Positions 21,790 to 33,144 of a stretch of 64,000 nt of DNA are shown here, piece after piece; position 1 is the first letter of the stretch, and the number at the start of each line of letters is the position of its first letter. The notes beneath the pieces were generated by a model. It saw only the letters and a list, made by a program, of their open reading frames with translations. It was not told the DNA's origin and did not search any database. The stretch is from Pictodentalium vernedei (taxonomy: Eukaryota > Mollusca > Scaphopoda > Dentaliida > Dentaliidae): the NCBI GenBank assembly GCA_031216915.1, contig JAUFNR010000031.1, positions 124,001 to 188,000 of the forward strand, given 5' to 3'. Made by a program: the position numbers and the translations under genes.

Positions 21790-22234
21790 GTTGAAAAGGG
21801 CAACAACTCGGAAAAAAAATGAGTCGATCTCAAACTCACAGATGCACAGATTCCCATGCTGGGTAATCTCTGAACAAAGTTTTTAAAAACTTGATTGAGC
21901 AAGCGCAAACGGTCGATAACGGTCTATAATTTGACAGGTCGGTTCCATGTTTTAAATATGGTTTTTGGTAGAGATGATATATCCAAAATATGAAAGAGGG
22001 AGGATTCATACAGACGTTGATATTAAAAGATAGAAAAAAATCCCTTAAAGATGACGTTGTTTTTTGGATAAAGGTCGAAAGTCAGAAACCTAATTGCTAA
22101 TTGTATAAATAGAATTAACCCTTAACAAATGTACCAAGTTTGGCCACCCTCGCTTTAAAAATGATGCTGTCGTATGCTGAACAGAAAAAAGTACTAACGA
22201 TTCCAATGAGTAATTTAAATTTCGTTTTCAAATT
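21790..22234. other. No feature seen
   Basis: AT-rich spacer with no recognisable gene. Contains a CAAACTCACAGATGCACAG segment resembled by CAAACTCAAGGTCACAGGTG near 22462, suggesting an old duplication around the SINE. Confidence 0.4.
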
Positions 22235-22405
22235 TATTTATTGTAGTTTAACGACACTCGATAGCCAAGGTCACCGCTTGTCGGGAAGTTTTAAAGGTGG
22301 AGAAAACTGGAGTGTCCGGAGAGAACCATCGGGCAACGGAAAGAACCTGTCTGACTTCTTTTTGAAGTCCAGTGCCTTAACCACTGAACCACCGTGCTCC
22401 CTTTT
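22235..22405 (-). mobile_element. Second SINE type, tRNA-like head
   Basis: On the minus strand the element begins GGAGCACGGTGGTTCAGTGG (ending at about 22401), like a tRNA 5' half with a box A. It continues to GATGGTTCTCTCCGGACACT, a variant of the core motif of the other SINEs. The 3' end is AATAAAT-like at about 22235. Box B is degenerate or missing. It shares only the core motif with the 4144-4497 family, so it is a separate family or a diverged short variant. Confidence 0.65.
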
Positions 22406-22409
22406 TAAT

Positions 22410-22933
22410 CAACGTCTCAGCTGAAAAAGGGGCAATAACTCTGGCAAAATGAGTCCGACCAAACTCAAGGTCACAGGTGCACAGGAAAATGCATGATCAA
22501 AAAATGAAGAAATACAGGCTCAGACAAAGTTGTGTCCGTGGATGACATAAATTGTAAGAAGAAAAAAAGCCATAACACGATCTGCAACAAAGTGTCAGAT
22601 CAATTTCAAAATAGCAGGTTCGCGGGTTCCCATGGCGGTTACCATAAATTGTATGTGCCACGTTTCATTAACATTGATTCACAAATGGCCGAGAAAAGCA
22701 AAATTGTGTTTACAGATAGACGAACGAACCAACATTTAATGTTCAGAAGTTAAAAGATTATGGGTTTGAAAGTTGTTCAACTCAAGTCCGGGCGGTAAGA
22801 TCCAATTTTGTAAGTTTAAATTTCAGTCTAATTTCTACACCCATGAACAATCTTTTGATCAAATATTGAGACTTGGATTATGATCTTACCTCATAATTCA
22901 GACCGAGCCCATAATCATTGAATGGACCATTTT
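22410..22933. other. No feature seen
   Basis: AT-rich DNA with no recognisable gene or repeat array. One 73-codon frame has no motif. Confidence 0.45.
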
Positions 22934-23182
22934 TTAACCCTTTACCCAACGCAGACAATATCAAAATTTATTATTTTAAATATAATTTTTTCAAATTTTT
23001 CTAAAAATTTCAACAAAACCATATCATGTGACCCATAGTTGGAACGAGCTCGACGAACTCGTTCCAACGAGGGGTCACATGATATGGTTTTGTTGAAATT
23101 TTTTGAAAAATAATATTATTTCAACTGCTGAATTTGCATATTACGCGGGCGGATACGGCTGATTCGTTAGGTAAAGGGTTAA
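22934..23182. mobile_element. TTAA-flanked palindromic MITE (family P, copy 2)
   Basis: TTAACCCTTTACCCAACG at 22934 and GTTAGGTAAAGGGTTAA ending at 23182 form terminal inverted repeats bounded by TTAA. The centre (23005-23101) is an almost perfect palindrome: AAAATTTCAACAAAACCATA and its complement surround the same GGAACGAGCTC core (23041-23051) as in copy 1. The spacer between core and ends differs from copy 1, so the core and termini are the conserved parts. Confidence 0.9.
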
Positions 23183-23194
23183 ACCAATAAGTTC

Positions 23195-23290
23195 TATATT
23201 ATAGCACGGATGGATGGACGGATAGACAAGTGGACAGACAGACAGACAGACAAACTGATTCCAGTACACCCCTCAACAACTTAGTTACAG
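23195..23290. repeat. GGAC/GACA simple repeat
   Basis: GGATGGATGGACGGATAGAC followed by (ACAG)n at about 23205-23252. Similar blocks introduce the elements at 7466 and 55641 on the other strand. Confidence 0.7.
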
Positions 23291-24484
23291 GGTGTGTGAA
23301 AATGATATCTTGACAAGTGAAAGGTACAAAGAATGGTCTTCACGGCGGAGCGTTTACACTGCTTCTGGGACCATTTTGACTTGCATGAACTTATTTTGTT
23401 TCATTGTTACACGTTAGTAGTAGGAGATGAGGTAAACGCCCCCTATTGAGGGGACCCCGCAAGGGACCCCGGAAGTGACGTCATGTCACGTGACCTGGTA
23501 GCGCCATGTTTGGTTGTTATGGTAACCCGCGTGAGCGGCCATCTTGTGACGTCATCTCCATAGTGATTCGTGGTGTGAGTGCGCATGCGCAGCGCGTGTT
23601 GTTAGGGTGATACGTGTTTCCGTCGTCCATTTTGTATACTGGAGGCCGCCATCTTGGTTTCTATGGTAGCACGTGGTTGCTATATGACCCAAAACCTTCT
23701 AACAAGACAGGGGTATATTCGGAGGGTATGTTCAATTGAATCGGAGTATCACAAATTACCACAAACAACCCGACACTCCCTCCAAATCACCAAAATCCAC
23801 CCAAATCACCGAAAACGACTTTATTTTCTATGGATTCCCCATTTTATCGGTATAACACGTAGTGCTATAGTACCAAGGGGTACAAGGGGTGTGTTCCTTT
23901 GTAGAAGAGTAATTTTCTGGTTCGGATTTCCCCCAGAATCCTCCTTTAATTACCTAAATAAACCCGACAAGTTGTACTATTTCGAATTCTTTCAGAATCC
24001 GATTTAGGATCGCGAAACTTTTGGTTTATAATAGTAGCACGTAGTGCTATAGTACCAAGGGGGTACACGGGGTGCGTTCGATTGATGTGGAGTAATTGTC
24101 AGGTTTTGTATTTGCCCCATGTGGTCTATAATAGTACCGAGAGAGACAATAAATTGTATAAGAGTAGTGGTATAGGACAAATTCTTTTGGTCATTACCCA
24201 GAATCCTTTGCATCTACCATTTATAAAGATTACAAATAGGGCTCATATGTGTACATGAAAGCTACGAAGCTAACTTCAAATTCCACCATATACTTATATG
24301 AGGATCTACCCAACAGATGTGTTGTGTGAGGTCTAATTTACTAACTTAATCGTACAGTGTTATCTTCCCTTATTACAACGAAGTTGTGTCCGATTCTCAT
24401 CACCTCTATATCCAATGCAATATCCCCGGGCACCCCAATTTCGGCACCCCTTTTTTGAAAAACATGACCTTCAGCACCCCTTTT

Positions 24485-25315
24485 TGGTCATATGTGCCTA
24501 TGTGCTAGGGCACATTGTGACATATTGTGCCTTTTCACATAAGCACATGCTTTATGTGCCGATATGTGCTTATGTCAAAAGGCACATTGTGACACAATGT
24601 GCCGTAGCACATAGGCACATACGGGTATTTGAGGATACCTATTGCCTGGTATTGTATTATTCGAGGATACCTAGTAGAGAATCCCTTTTTGTCATATGTG
24701 CTTATGTGCAAAGGCACAATGTGACACAATGTGCCCTAGCACATAAGCACATGCTTTATGCGCCGATATGTGCTTATGTGAAAAAGCACAATGTGACACA
24801 ATGTGCCCTAGCACATAGGCACATACGGGTATTTGAGTATACCTATTGCCCGGTATTGTATTATTCGAGGATACCTACTAGAGAATCCCTTTTTTGTCAT
24901 ATGTGCTTATGTGCAAAGGTACAATGTGACACAATGTGCCCTAGCACATAAGCATATGCTTTATATGCTGATATGTGCTTATGTGCTAGGGCACATTGTG
25001 ACACAATGTGCCCTAGCGCATAGGCACATACGGGTATTTGAGGATACCTATGGCCTAGTATTGTATTATTTGAGGATACCTATCGAGGATACCTTCTGGA
25101 GAATCCCTTTTTGTCATATGTGCTTATGTGAAAAAGCACAATGTGACACAATGTGCCCTAGCACATAAGTACATGCTTTATGTGCCGATATGTGCTTATG
25201 TGAAAAAAGCACAATGTGACACAATGTGCCCTAGCACATAAGCACATGCGTTATGTGCCGATATGTGCTTATGTGAAAAGGCACAATGTGCCCTAGCACA
25301 TAGGCACACACGACC
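24485..25315 (+). repeat. Palindromic GCACATTGTGACACAATGTG array, left arm
   Basis: Units of about 100 bp alternate CATATGTGCTTATGTG, a palindrome centred on TTGTGACACAA, and GTATTTGAGGATACCTATTG. Larger repeats of about 230 bp include AGAGAATCCCTTTTTGTCAT at about 24672, 24882 and 25100. Reading frames of 111-178 codons through the array encode repeated CAYV..HIVTQCALAHRHIR peptides. This is explained by unit lengths that keep frame, and both strands behave the same way, so I do not call a protein. Confidence 0.85.
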
Positions 25316-25439
25316 AAAAAGGGATTCCATAGCCACAGGTGTTTTCCAAAAGGGATTCTTAAAAAGGGATTCCGTAAAATGGGATTCCTATCAGACTGCG
25401 CAAAATGGGATTCCGTGTTTAACATCAACACTCGAGGGT

Positions 25440-26033
25440 ATTCCCTTCCCTATTAGAAGAATTCAGTTCAATGGGTTGTAGTTCATTCGGTTAAAATTCA
25501 GATCACCTTCGTTATATTTTCATTAAGGCTGTAAACTTTGTTCAGTTCAAAGGGTGTTAATACCTTCATTAGGGCTATAGATAAAATTCATTCAGTTCAA
25601 AGGGGTTCACACTGGGTTATATTAGGGTTATAGTTAAAAACTGTATTGGCTTCAAAGGATTCATTCAGTTTTTGTTCAGTTCAAGGGGGTTAATTATATA
25701 TACCTTCATTAGGGTTATAGTTCATTCAGTTGAAAACTTTGTTCACTTTGTTTTGTTCACTTCGATCTTAGTTGTGTTGGATCTTTGTTCACCTTGTTCT
25801 GTTCCCTTCCGTCTTGATTGTATTTGATCAGAGCTGTTCAGTCTGTCCAACTAGTTCGATCAATCCGACTAGTTTGACCCTCTTTCAGTTTTGTTATGTT
25901 CACTTCGATCTTGGTTCTGTTGGATCTTCGTTCACTATTTTATGTTCTTTTCACTTCGCCAACTTCATTGGGTTAGTTTACTTCGATCTTGGTTGTGTTC
26001 GATCAATCCACCTAGTTCGATCTTCGTTCACTT
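25440..26033. repeat. Foldback loop with TTCAGTTCAAAGG / TTCACTTCGATCTTGG repeats
   Basis: The single-copy loop between the arms is itself low-complexity. Repeated TTCAGTTCAAAGGG..TTA units lie at about 25455-25730. TTCACTTCGATCTTGGTTGT units follow at about 25755-26035. One 126-codon frame spans it but is made of these repeats. No transposase, polymerase or integrase motif was found. Confidence 0.7.
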
Positions 26034-26735
26034 TGTGCTTATGTGCTAAGGCACATTGTGTCACATTGTGCTTTTTCACATCAGCACATATGACAAAAAG
26101 GGATTCTCCAGAATGTATCCTCGATAGGTATCCTCAAATAATACAATACTAGGCCATAGGTATCCTCAAATACCCGTATGTGCCTATGTGCTAGGGCACA
26201 TTGTGTCACAATGTGCCCTAGCACATAAGCACATATCAGCACATAAAGCATGTGCTTATGTGCTAGTGCACATTGTGTCACATTGTGCCTTTGCACATAA
26301 GCACATATGACAAAAAGGGATTCTCTAGTAGGTATCCTCGAATAATACAATACCAGGCAATAGGTATCCTCAGATACCCGTATGTGCCTATGTGCTAGGG
26401 CACATTGTGTCACATTGTGCCTTTTCACATAAGCACATATCGACACATAAAGCATGTGCTTATGTGCTAGCACACATTGTGTCACATTGTGCCTTTGCAC
26501 ATAAACACATATGACAAAAAAGGGATTCTCTAGTAGGTATCCTCGAATAATACAATACCAGGCAATAGGTATCCTCAAATACCCGTATGTGCCTATGTGT
26601 TACGGCACATTGTGTCACATTGTGCCTTTTAACAAAAGCACATATCGGCACATAAAGCATGTGCTTATGTGAAAAGGCACAATGTGTCACAATGTGCCCT
26701 AGCACATAGGCACATATGACAAAAAAGGGGTGCTG
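26034..26735 (-). repeat. Palindromic array, right arm
   Basis: Mirror image of the array at 24485-25173. Shared landmarks in reverse order are GGGATTCTCCAGAATGTATC, CAATACTAGGCCATAGGTAT and TGACAAAAAAGGGGTGCTGA. Units differ between arms by small substitutions, so the arms are not freshly copied or fully homogenised. Confidence 0.85.
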
Positions 26736-27841
26736 AAGGTCATATTTTTCAAAAAGGGGTGCCGAAATTGGGTGCCCGGGGATATTGCATTGGATATAGA
26801 GGTGATGAGAATCGGATACAACTTCGTTGTAATAAGGGGAGATAACACTCACTGTACGATTAAGTTAGTAAATTAGACCTCACACAACACATCTGCTGGG
26901 TAGATCCTCATATAAGTATATGGTGGAACTTGAAGTTAGCTTCGTAGCTTTCATGTACACATATGAGCCCTATTTGTAATCTTTATAAATGGTAGACGCA
27001 AAGGATTCTGGGTAATGACCAAAAGAATTTGTCCTATAGCACTACTCTTATACAATTTATCGGGAGGAAAAACACATTACACTAGTCTAATGAACGTACC
27101 CACGGGGCTCTCTCGGTACTATTATAAACCACATGGGGCAAATACAAACCAGACAATTACTCCACTTCAATCGAACGCACCCATTGTACCACCTTGGTAC
27201 TATAGCACTACGTGCTACTATTATAAACCAAAAGTTTCGCGATCCTAAATAGGATTCTGAAAGAATTCGAAATAGTACAACTTGTCGGGTTTATTTGGGT
27301 AATTAAACGAGGATTCTGGGGGAAATCCAAACCAGAAAATTACTCTTCTACAAAGGAACATACCCCTTGTACCCCTTGGTACTATAGCACTACGTGTTAT
27401 ACCGATAAAATGGGGAATCCATAGTAAATAAAGTCGTTTTCGGTGATTTGGGTGGATTTTGGTGATTTGGAGGGAGTGTCGGGTTGTTTGTTGTAATTCG
27501 TGATACTCCGATTCAATCGAACATACCCACCGAATATACCCCTGTCTTGTTAGAAGGTTTTGGGTCACATAGCAACCACGTGCTACCATAGAAACCAAGA
27601 TGGCGGCCTCCAGTATACAAAATGGGCAACGGAAACACGTATCACCCTAACAACACGCGCTGCGCATGCGCACTCACACCACGTATCACTATGGAGATGC
27701 CGTCACAAGATGGCCGCTCACGCCGGTTACCATGACAACCAAACATGGCGCTACCAGGTCACGTGACATGACGTCACTTCCGGGGTCCCCTGCGGGGTCC
27801 CCCAATAGGGGTCGTTTACCTCATCTCCTACTACTCATGTT

Positions 27842-28658
27842 TAATTATTTTGTGAGGTTATTGCTCTAATTTCTGTCTCATATAACCCTTTATGAAAAGG
27901 GCCAGAGCTTTTCACACAGATCAGTTTTCAAATACTATTATTATTTCATTTTTGACATACAAACGTGGCGTATGACCCTGCAGTGGAACGAGTTCGCGGT
28001 TTAAGATATAGAATTTTTTTTTTTTTGCATTTTTTTTTTTTTTTGATCGCATGGCTTAACTTTGGCATTTTACCTATCCCCATTACACAACAGAAAGAAT
28101 TAAAAAGAATGTGATTTTGACAAGATAAAATTTTGAAAAAATGCGACAGTCTTCTTCGCAGCGACATAGAAGAAAATCATAGTGCTCATGCTTATTCGAA
28201 ATCATAAATGCCTGGATGGGTGGCATCGCGATAATTCAGGCCATACATAATAAGACTTCTCCATTCGCCGCAGAATGTATACCAATATAATAACCCCGTG
28301 TTACATTAAACCCTAACCAAGAAAATCGCTAAATCGAGAGAAAGTAGGCCTTGGCCTACCGTGAACATTTCTTTTTCTATAGGCCAATTTCTTCCAAAAC
28401 ATAGCTTAAATTATGGTCCCTCACTCGTAACGATCTGGACACGATTTTCTCAGGAGGAACTAAACCTCCGAATTGGCACAGGGGTAGTGATTTTGCTTAT
28501 TAGTTCGTTAACTCAAATATCATGTTAGCCTTATCGAATCGTCTGTTTTACTCTACTTATAAACATCATAATCACAGGTACTTGGCACAAGCCGAGAAAT
28601 AGAAAAGAAAAAACAAAAAAAAATAAAAAATGATATCTGATAGCATTTTTGAATGGAG
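27842..28658. other. AT-rich spacer
   Basis: No gene recognised. TATGACCCTGCAGTGGAACGAGTTCG near 27971-27996 resembles half of the family P MITE core and may be an eroded copy. A long T run lies at 28015-28044. Confidence 0.45.
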
Positions 28659-28740
28659 GCTGTCGTGCCCCCATCATGGAATATAAATATTAACGTTAAT
28701 ATTTATATTTCATTATGCATTTTATTGGGGGCACGACAGC
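28659..28740. repeat. Nested hairpin
   Basis: Outer stem: GCTGTCGTGCCCCC (28659-28672) with its exact complement at 28727-28740. Inner stem: GAATATAAATATTAACG with its complement centred on AACGTT near 28695. Probably a small MITE or its ends. Confidence 0.9.
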
Positions 28741-28764
28741 ATGATCAGTATCGATCTGAACATG

Positions 28765-30840
28765 CTTCCAGATGGGTCCTACTAAATGCCGATGGATACC
28801 GAGGTATACCGAGGTGAAGTCAAATAAGTAAGTAAGAGTTGCTTAAAAGGTTTAAATATATGTGCAGACATATAATTTAGTCCACTGAAGCAAAATATGT
28901 GATATAACCGTTGATTTATTCCAGTAAATGCAAAATGCAGGGTGGGGGTGGGGGGAGGGGGGGCAGGCAAAAAATTACGGATACAAGGTGGAAATTTTCA
29001 CATTTTCAATTTTTGGGACCCACCACCCCCGGAATGCAAATTTTTGCCAGTCATGTCTTGGACACCCACCCCTCCCGCACAGTTTTTCCTCAACGACAAT
29101 TGGGGACCCACCCCCAATTTATAAAATCTGTTTAACGAAGTATTCAAATTACATAAATTAAAAATAAATAAATAAATACTTTTCCCAAACATGAAAGGTG
29201 CCGCAAACCAACTTGTCCGATATCCCAGCCCTGCTCTTGGGCATCCAAGGCATCCCTAGCCACAGATGGCCCCAAAGCAATCTCTCTGCATATAAAGCCA
29301 CAACGGAAATGCAGCATAAGACCTCCAGGTAACCACTGGTACCCACCTCCACCAACTGAATTGCAGATATACACCCATTCATGTTCCAAGCAACACAACC
29401 CTTACCCCGATGTACAACATGTCTATGCTGTTCAGACACCAGTCGAATCCCACCACCAAGAAGCCCTGCCCAAAATATATTGTTCCCACCTGGATATCTT
29501 CAACTTTCCACAAGAAATAGTTGTTTTTCATTTCATTACCTTTCGGCTGAATGTTTAGTTTGTACAGCTGGTCTGAGAGAGACCTAATACTGAAGTTCTT
29601 TGACCCATACCAGGGTGGCTTGTCTGAGATGAATTGCCTCTTATTTATTTTTGTATGTAAGTGTCACTAGAATCATATTTACCTTGAAATTATACCACAT
29701 ATACATGGAAGCACACCAGACCAATGGCATGAGGCACCCTGATGCTTACAAAAGAATCAAATAATAAGAGCTACAAAGCACTAATAAGAGGCAGACTTGC
29801 CTTAGTAGAAATATCAAGGAGTGAAAATCATGACCAAATAGCTGGGAATCACTTTTTTGTTTTGCAAATTTTTGCCAGATCCAGAACAGGACCCACCCCC
29901 TAATGAAGTGTAAAACATGGGGAAAAAATTCTAACATGGAGCCCCCAACACATTATCAATGCTCTATTCTGTTCTAAGATATGAATCTAAGCACTTGAAT
30001 TCACTTTGGTTGTAATTACTTGTCTGTAAAATGATATTTGGCAAAAAATTGCATGACACCGGCAAAAACTGCCCTTTGGGGCTCAGAAGACCCATCCACC
30101 CACCCGGACCTTGTATCCTGGCCTTTTTTTGCACCCCCCCCCCCCCTTCCCTGGTAAATGCAAGATATACAGACCGAGCTGTCGCCGAAAACTGTCCCTC
30201 GGTATTTCGTAGGTAGCTTTGTAAATTAATAGGCTTCCTCGGTGTTTAGATGAAGTGCGTAAGTGCTAATTGGGTATCACAAGACAGATCAAAAATAAAA
30301 ACTATCATCAACTTTTATCTCATTTTTTGGATAGGCAGGACTTTTGGCAATTGCCATTGTTGGCTTTATGCTGTTATCAGGGTCTTGTGGCGTACTGTGA
30401 TAAGTGTAGTTTTGTTATGCCGATACACCCAGAGCTTCAGCAGAACACTGTCTTCAAATCTGTCATGGCAAATCTGGCAATTTCAAAATTCTCCATTCAT
30501 TTTCCAATTTTTATAATATTATTCATACTCTCGCATTTGTTATTTGTCAACAATTTTGGGATGTCAGTATATATGTGTCTGTCTTGGTTCGAATACTTTG
30601 GATTTTAGTTTTGGTGAAAATGTCGGTGCTCAATATTTGTAGATTCCGTAAATTGTCAGCACATCAGTTGAAATTTCTTCGTTCACAACAGGGTCCTCAG
30701 TCATGATAAGCCATGTATCTGAATTGGAGATAATGCTGACCATGTTATTTACGGGTTCTTTGTTGTTGTGTATCTTATGAAGATTGTGGAGCGTATGCTC
30801 CTTCAAATGCCCGGCGCATAATATGTGTGTTGTGTTTGGG
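28765..30840. other. Low-complexity and AT-rich DNA, no supported gene
   Basis: Contains G-rich runs (about 28940-28968), (AAAT)n near 29160-29176 and a poly-C run near 30136-30146. Frames up to 112 codons lack recognisable domains. CCGATGGATACCGAGG near 28788 resembles, in inverted orientation, sequence near 33055-33095. Confidence 0.5.
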
Positions 30841-30841
30841 A

Positions 30842-32805
30842 AGCAGGCTTTGATAATAATAATAATAACTCTTTGGCCAGCCGCTGATTTGTCGCGGTCC
30901 TCATAAGAGAAGGCCATCATTCCCCCTGCACCCCACCCCTCTTCCCCTCCTCTCCTCCCAGCATTCAGATATAAACTGCTTAATAGTGTCCCTCACTTCC
31001 TCTTTTTCAATTTCTTCAATAAGCATTCCTACCCCCTCCCTCGTGTCCCCCTTCAGCCATCTATCCTTTGTTTCTTCACCCCACTTCTGCATTATTCTTC
31101 CAGTAAATTTTATTCTATGAGGTATATACTGTGGGCATTCCAAGAGAAAATGTTCCAGGGTCTCCACTACTCCAGAGTGGCACATTTGGCATCCCTTTTC
31201 CCCATCTCTCCCAATTTTTCCCCGAAGCTCCAGTGATCTTGATCTCAGTTTGAACAGCAGTGACCCTCCAAAGGTGCCATCTAGGTACTTCTCAAAAGCT
31301 GGCTTTTCTTTATATTGTAACCCCTGCAGTGATCTTTTCACGCTAACCCCTGCTCGCCAGTTTCGATTGCAATCTTCCATGACTCTCTCTTTGACAAACC
31401 TTTTGCCTTCTTTCATTCCTACTTCTATGTTTGTGACCTCTATAGAGTAATTGTCCATTAGTTCCCTCACATGTTTTGACCACCCCGTTTCTATATTAGA
31501 ATTCCAAATGGTATCGAGCATCAATTTGCACCACCGGTTGTCAGGCAGGTTTCTCAAGTAGTTAAAGTAACACAGTTTTCCCAAATCTACCCTGTCCTTG
31601 ATTTTCATCCACCCAAGCTCCCCCCTTACTGCTTCCAAAGCTGCAGCATTACTCGACCCTGTTATCCATCTGCCGGCATCATTCTGAGTACTTTCCAACT
31701 TCTTAATAACGGTTTGGTTTAATGGAATCACGTCCGTGCCATACGTTATACTTGGTAAACCCACCCTCTCCCACAGTGTTTTCCCCACAAAGACCTTGTT
31801 GAAACTATTTTTCCCTAAAAGTTTTAGTTGGTTCAGAATTCTTTTCCCCTTCAGAATCAGTTTGGCTGAGTAATTTCTGTACACCCCTCTTCCCGTTATA
31901 TTTATGCTTACCCCTAGATACTCATACTCTCCCGTTTCTCCTACAGTGATTTGTTTGCTTTCCCCTTCGGGGATTGAGAACTCCCCCACTCTCCATCTCT
32001 TCGTCATATCTACCTTGCGTCCAACGGGTATTACCTTGCTTTTATTTTCATTTAGTTCGAGCCGCCAAGTGTTCCCATATCTACCAACAATTTCCAGCAG
32101 TTTCTCTAGCCCCTGTTCAGTTCTAGACATTAACACCATGTCGTCCGCAAAGAATAAGCCTGGTATCTTTATGTCTCCAACATTTACCCCCTCCGCACTC
32201 TGAATTAGTTCGTCCCCTAAATCTTTAACATATAATGCAAACAAAATCGGTGAAAAGATACACCCCTGCTTGAGGCCTATATCCATAGGGACTCGTTTTG
32301 TAGTGATACTTCCCAGACTGAGTTGGCTTTGCACATCTCTATACAGTGCTTTCATGATTCCCACAAAGTCACCCCCCAGTCCGATGCCCTCGAGCTTTCG
32401 CCACATACCTTCCCTCCACACTCGGTCGTACGCTTTTTTCACATCTAGAAATGCCAGAAACATCTTTTTCTTTTCAGCCTTTGTTGATTCTATCAGTTGG
32501 GTGAGTGTAAATAGGTGATCAGTGACTCTTCGTCCTTTCCTGAAACCATTTTGAATTTCTCCTAAAAAACCTTTCTCTTCAATAACTTCCTCTAGTCTAC
32601 CGTATATGACCTTACAGAATACTTTTCCGATGTTACTACTAACTGATATCCCCCTATAGTTATCTAGAACTTCCTTATCCCCCTTTTTGTGTATGAACGA
32701 CACCTTACTTTCCCTCCACTCTCTGGGGACCTGTTGCTTTCGCAGAGCCAGGTTGAAAAGGTTCAATTGCAATTGCCCACATCCACAAAGAAAACTAATT
32801 AACAA
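30842..32805 (-). CDS. LINE pol ORF, 5'-truncated but open
   Basis: A 634-codon frame (32805 to 30901) encodes most of a non-LTR retrotransposon RT and its C-terminal domain. In order: RT fingers (REWRESKVSFIHKKGDKEVL at about residues 30-50, DNYRGISV, GFRKGRRVTDHLF) and FLDVKKAYDRVWREGMW. Next are GLKQGCIFSPILFALYVKDL and the catalytic FADDMVLM, whose Asp-Asp is encoded at 32140-32145. A connection domain with NDAGRWITGSSNAAALEA follows. The end is CQMCHSGVVETLEHFLLECP, a CxxC-H-C knuckle-like motif typical of several LINE C-termini. The endonuclease and possible ORF1 are absent, and the first codons come from flanking DNA. The 3' UTR is short and ends CAGCGGCTGGCCAAAGAG then (TTA)n at about 30855-30870. 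The uninterrupted frame marks it as the youngest copy of this family here. Clade not assigned. Confidence 0.93.
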
Positions 32806-33135
32806 GTCTCAATGTGATTAACAATTGAACTGTCGCTTACAGAAATGCAGCCGTTGTAAATACTAATTACAAAGCTTCATTCTAAATACCGAGGGGAAGA
32901 TTTTTTAGTGAACGCTATTACTTTAGCTCCCATAATTCTCAAATATGGCATTAAAACCATGCACGTCCTGCTTAAATCTTGTTTATAAACCCATAATACA
33001 CAACCCCATACCCTTTTCAGAGTTTTCAATCCCATTCCCACCCCTATTTTCCTTCACCTCGGCATCCCTCTGTATACCTCGGTATTTAGTAAGACTGCTT
33101 CCGGATACAATTTTTTTTTTATTTCTCATCTTGTG
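32806..33135. other. Spacer between two LINE copies
   Basis: About 330 bp without coding motifs; includes CCTCGGTATTTAGTAAGACT near 33077, shared in inverted form with 28780-28815. Confidence 0.5.
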
Positions 33136-33144
33136 CAGAGTACC

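Larger units (their letters stand above)
23416..27835. mobile_element. Giant foldback element (4.4 kb, arms about 1.75 kb)
   Basis: The left arm (23416 to about 25173) and right arm (about 26034-27835) are reverse complements over almost their whole length. The element begins AGTAGTAGGAGATGAGG and ends with the exact complement at 27835. It is flanked by CACGTT (23410-23415) and CATGTT (27836-27841), a probable 6 bp target duplication with one mismatch. Each arm has a GC-rich outer part (CpG-rich, with GACGTCATGTCACGTGACCT) and a middle AT-balanced part. The inner part is made of short palindromes such as GCACATTGTGTCACAATGTG. The right arm has an extra segment of about 45 bp near 27060-27110. 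The 0.86 kb loop has no gene. AG...CT ends, long TIRs and a 6 bp duplication recall Polinton/Maverick elements, of which this could be a non-autonomous derivative; a foldback transposon is the alternative. Confidence 0.88.

Noticed and set aside
24415-25168. Proteins of 111-178 residues in the foldback arms
   Set aside because: Translations of short palindromic repeats that stay open on both strands; no recognised domain and no start context.
24485-26735. CRISPR array
   Set aside because: Palindromic repeats with spacers look superficially similar, but spacers are themselves repeated, the block is mirrored in inverted arms and the DNA is animal-like; no cas genes.
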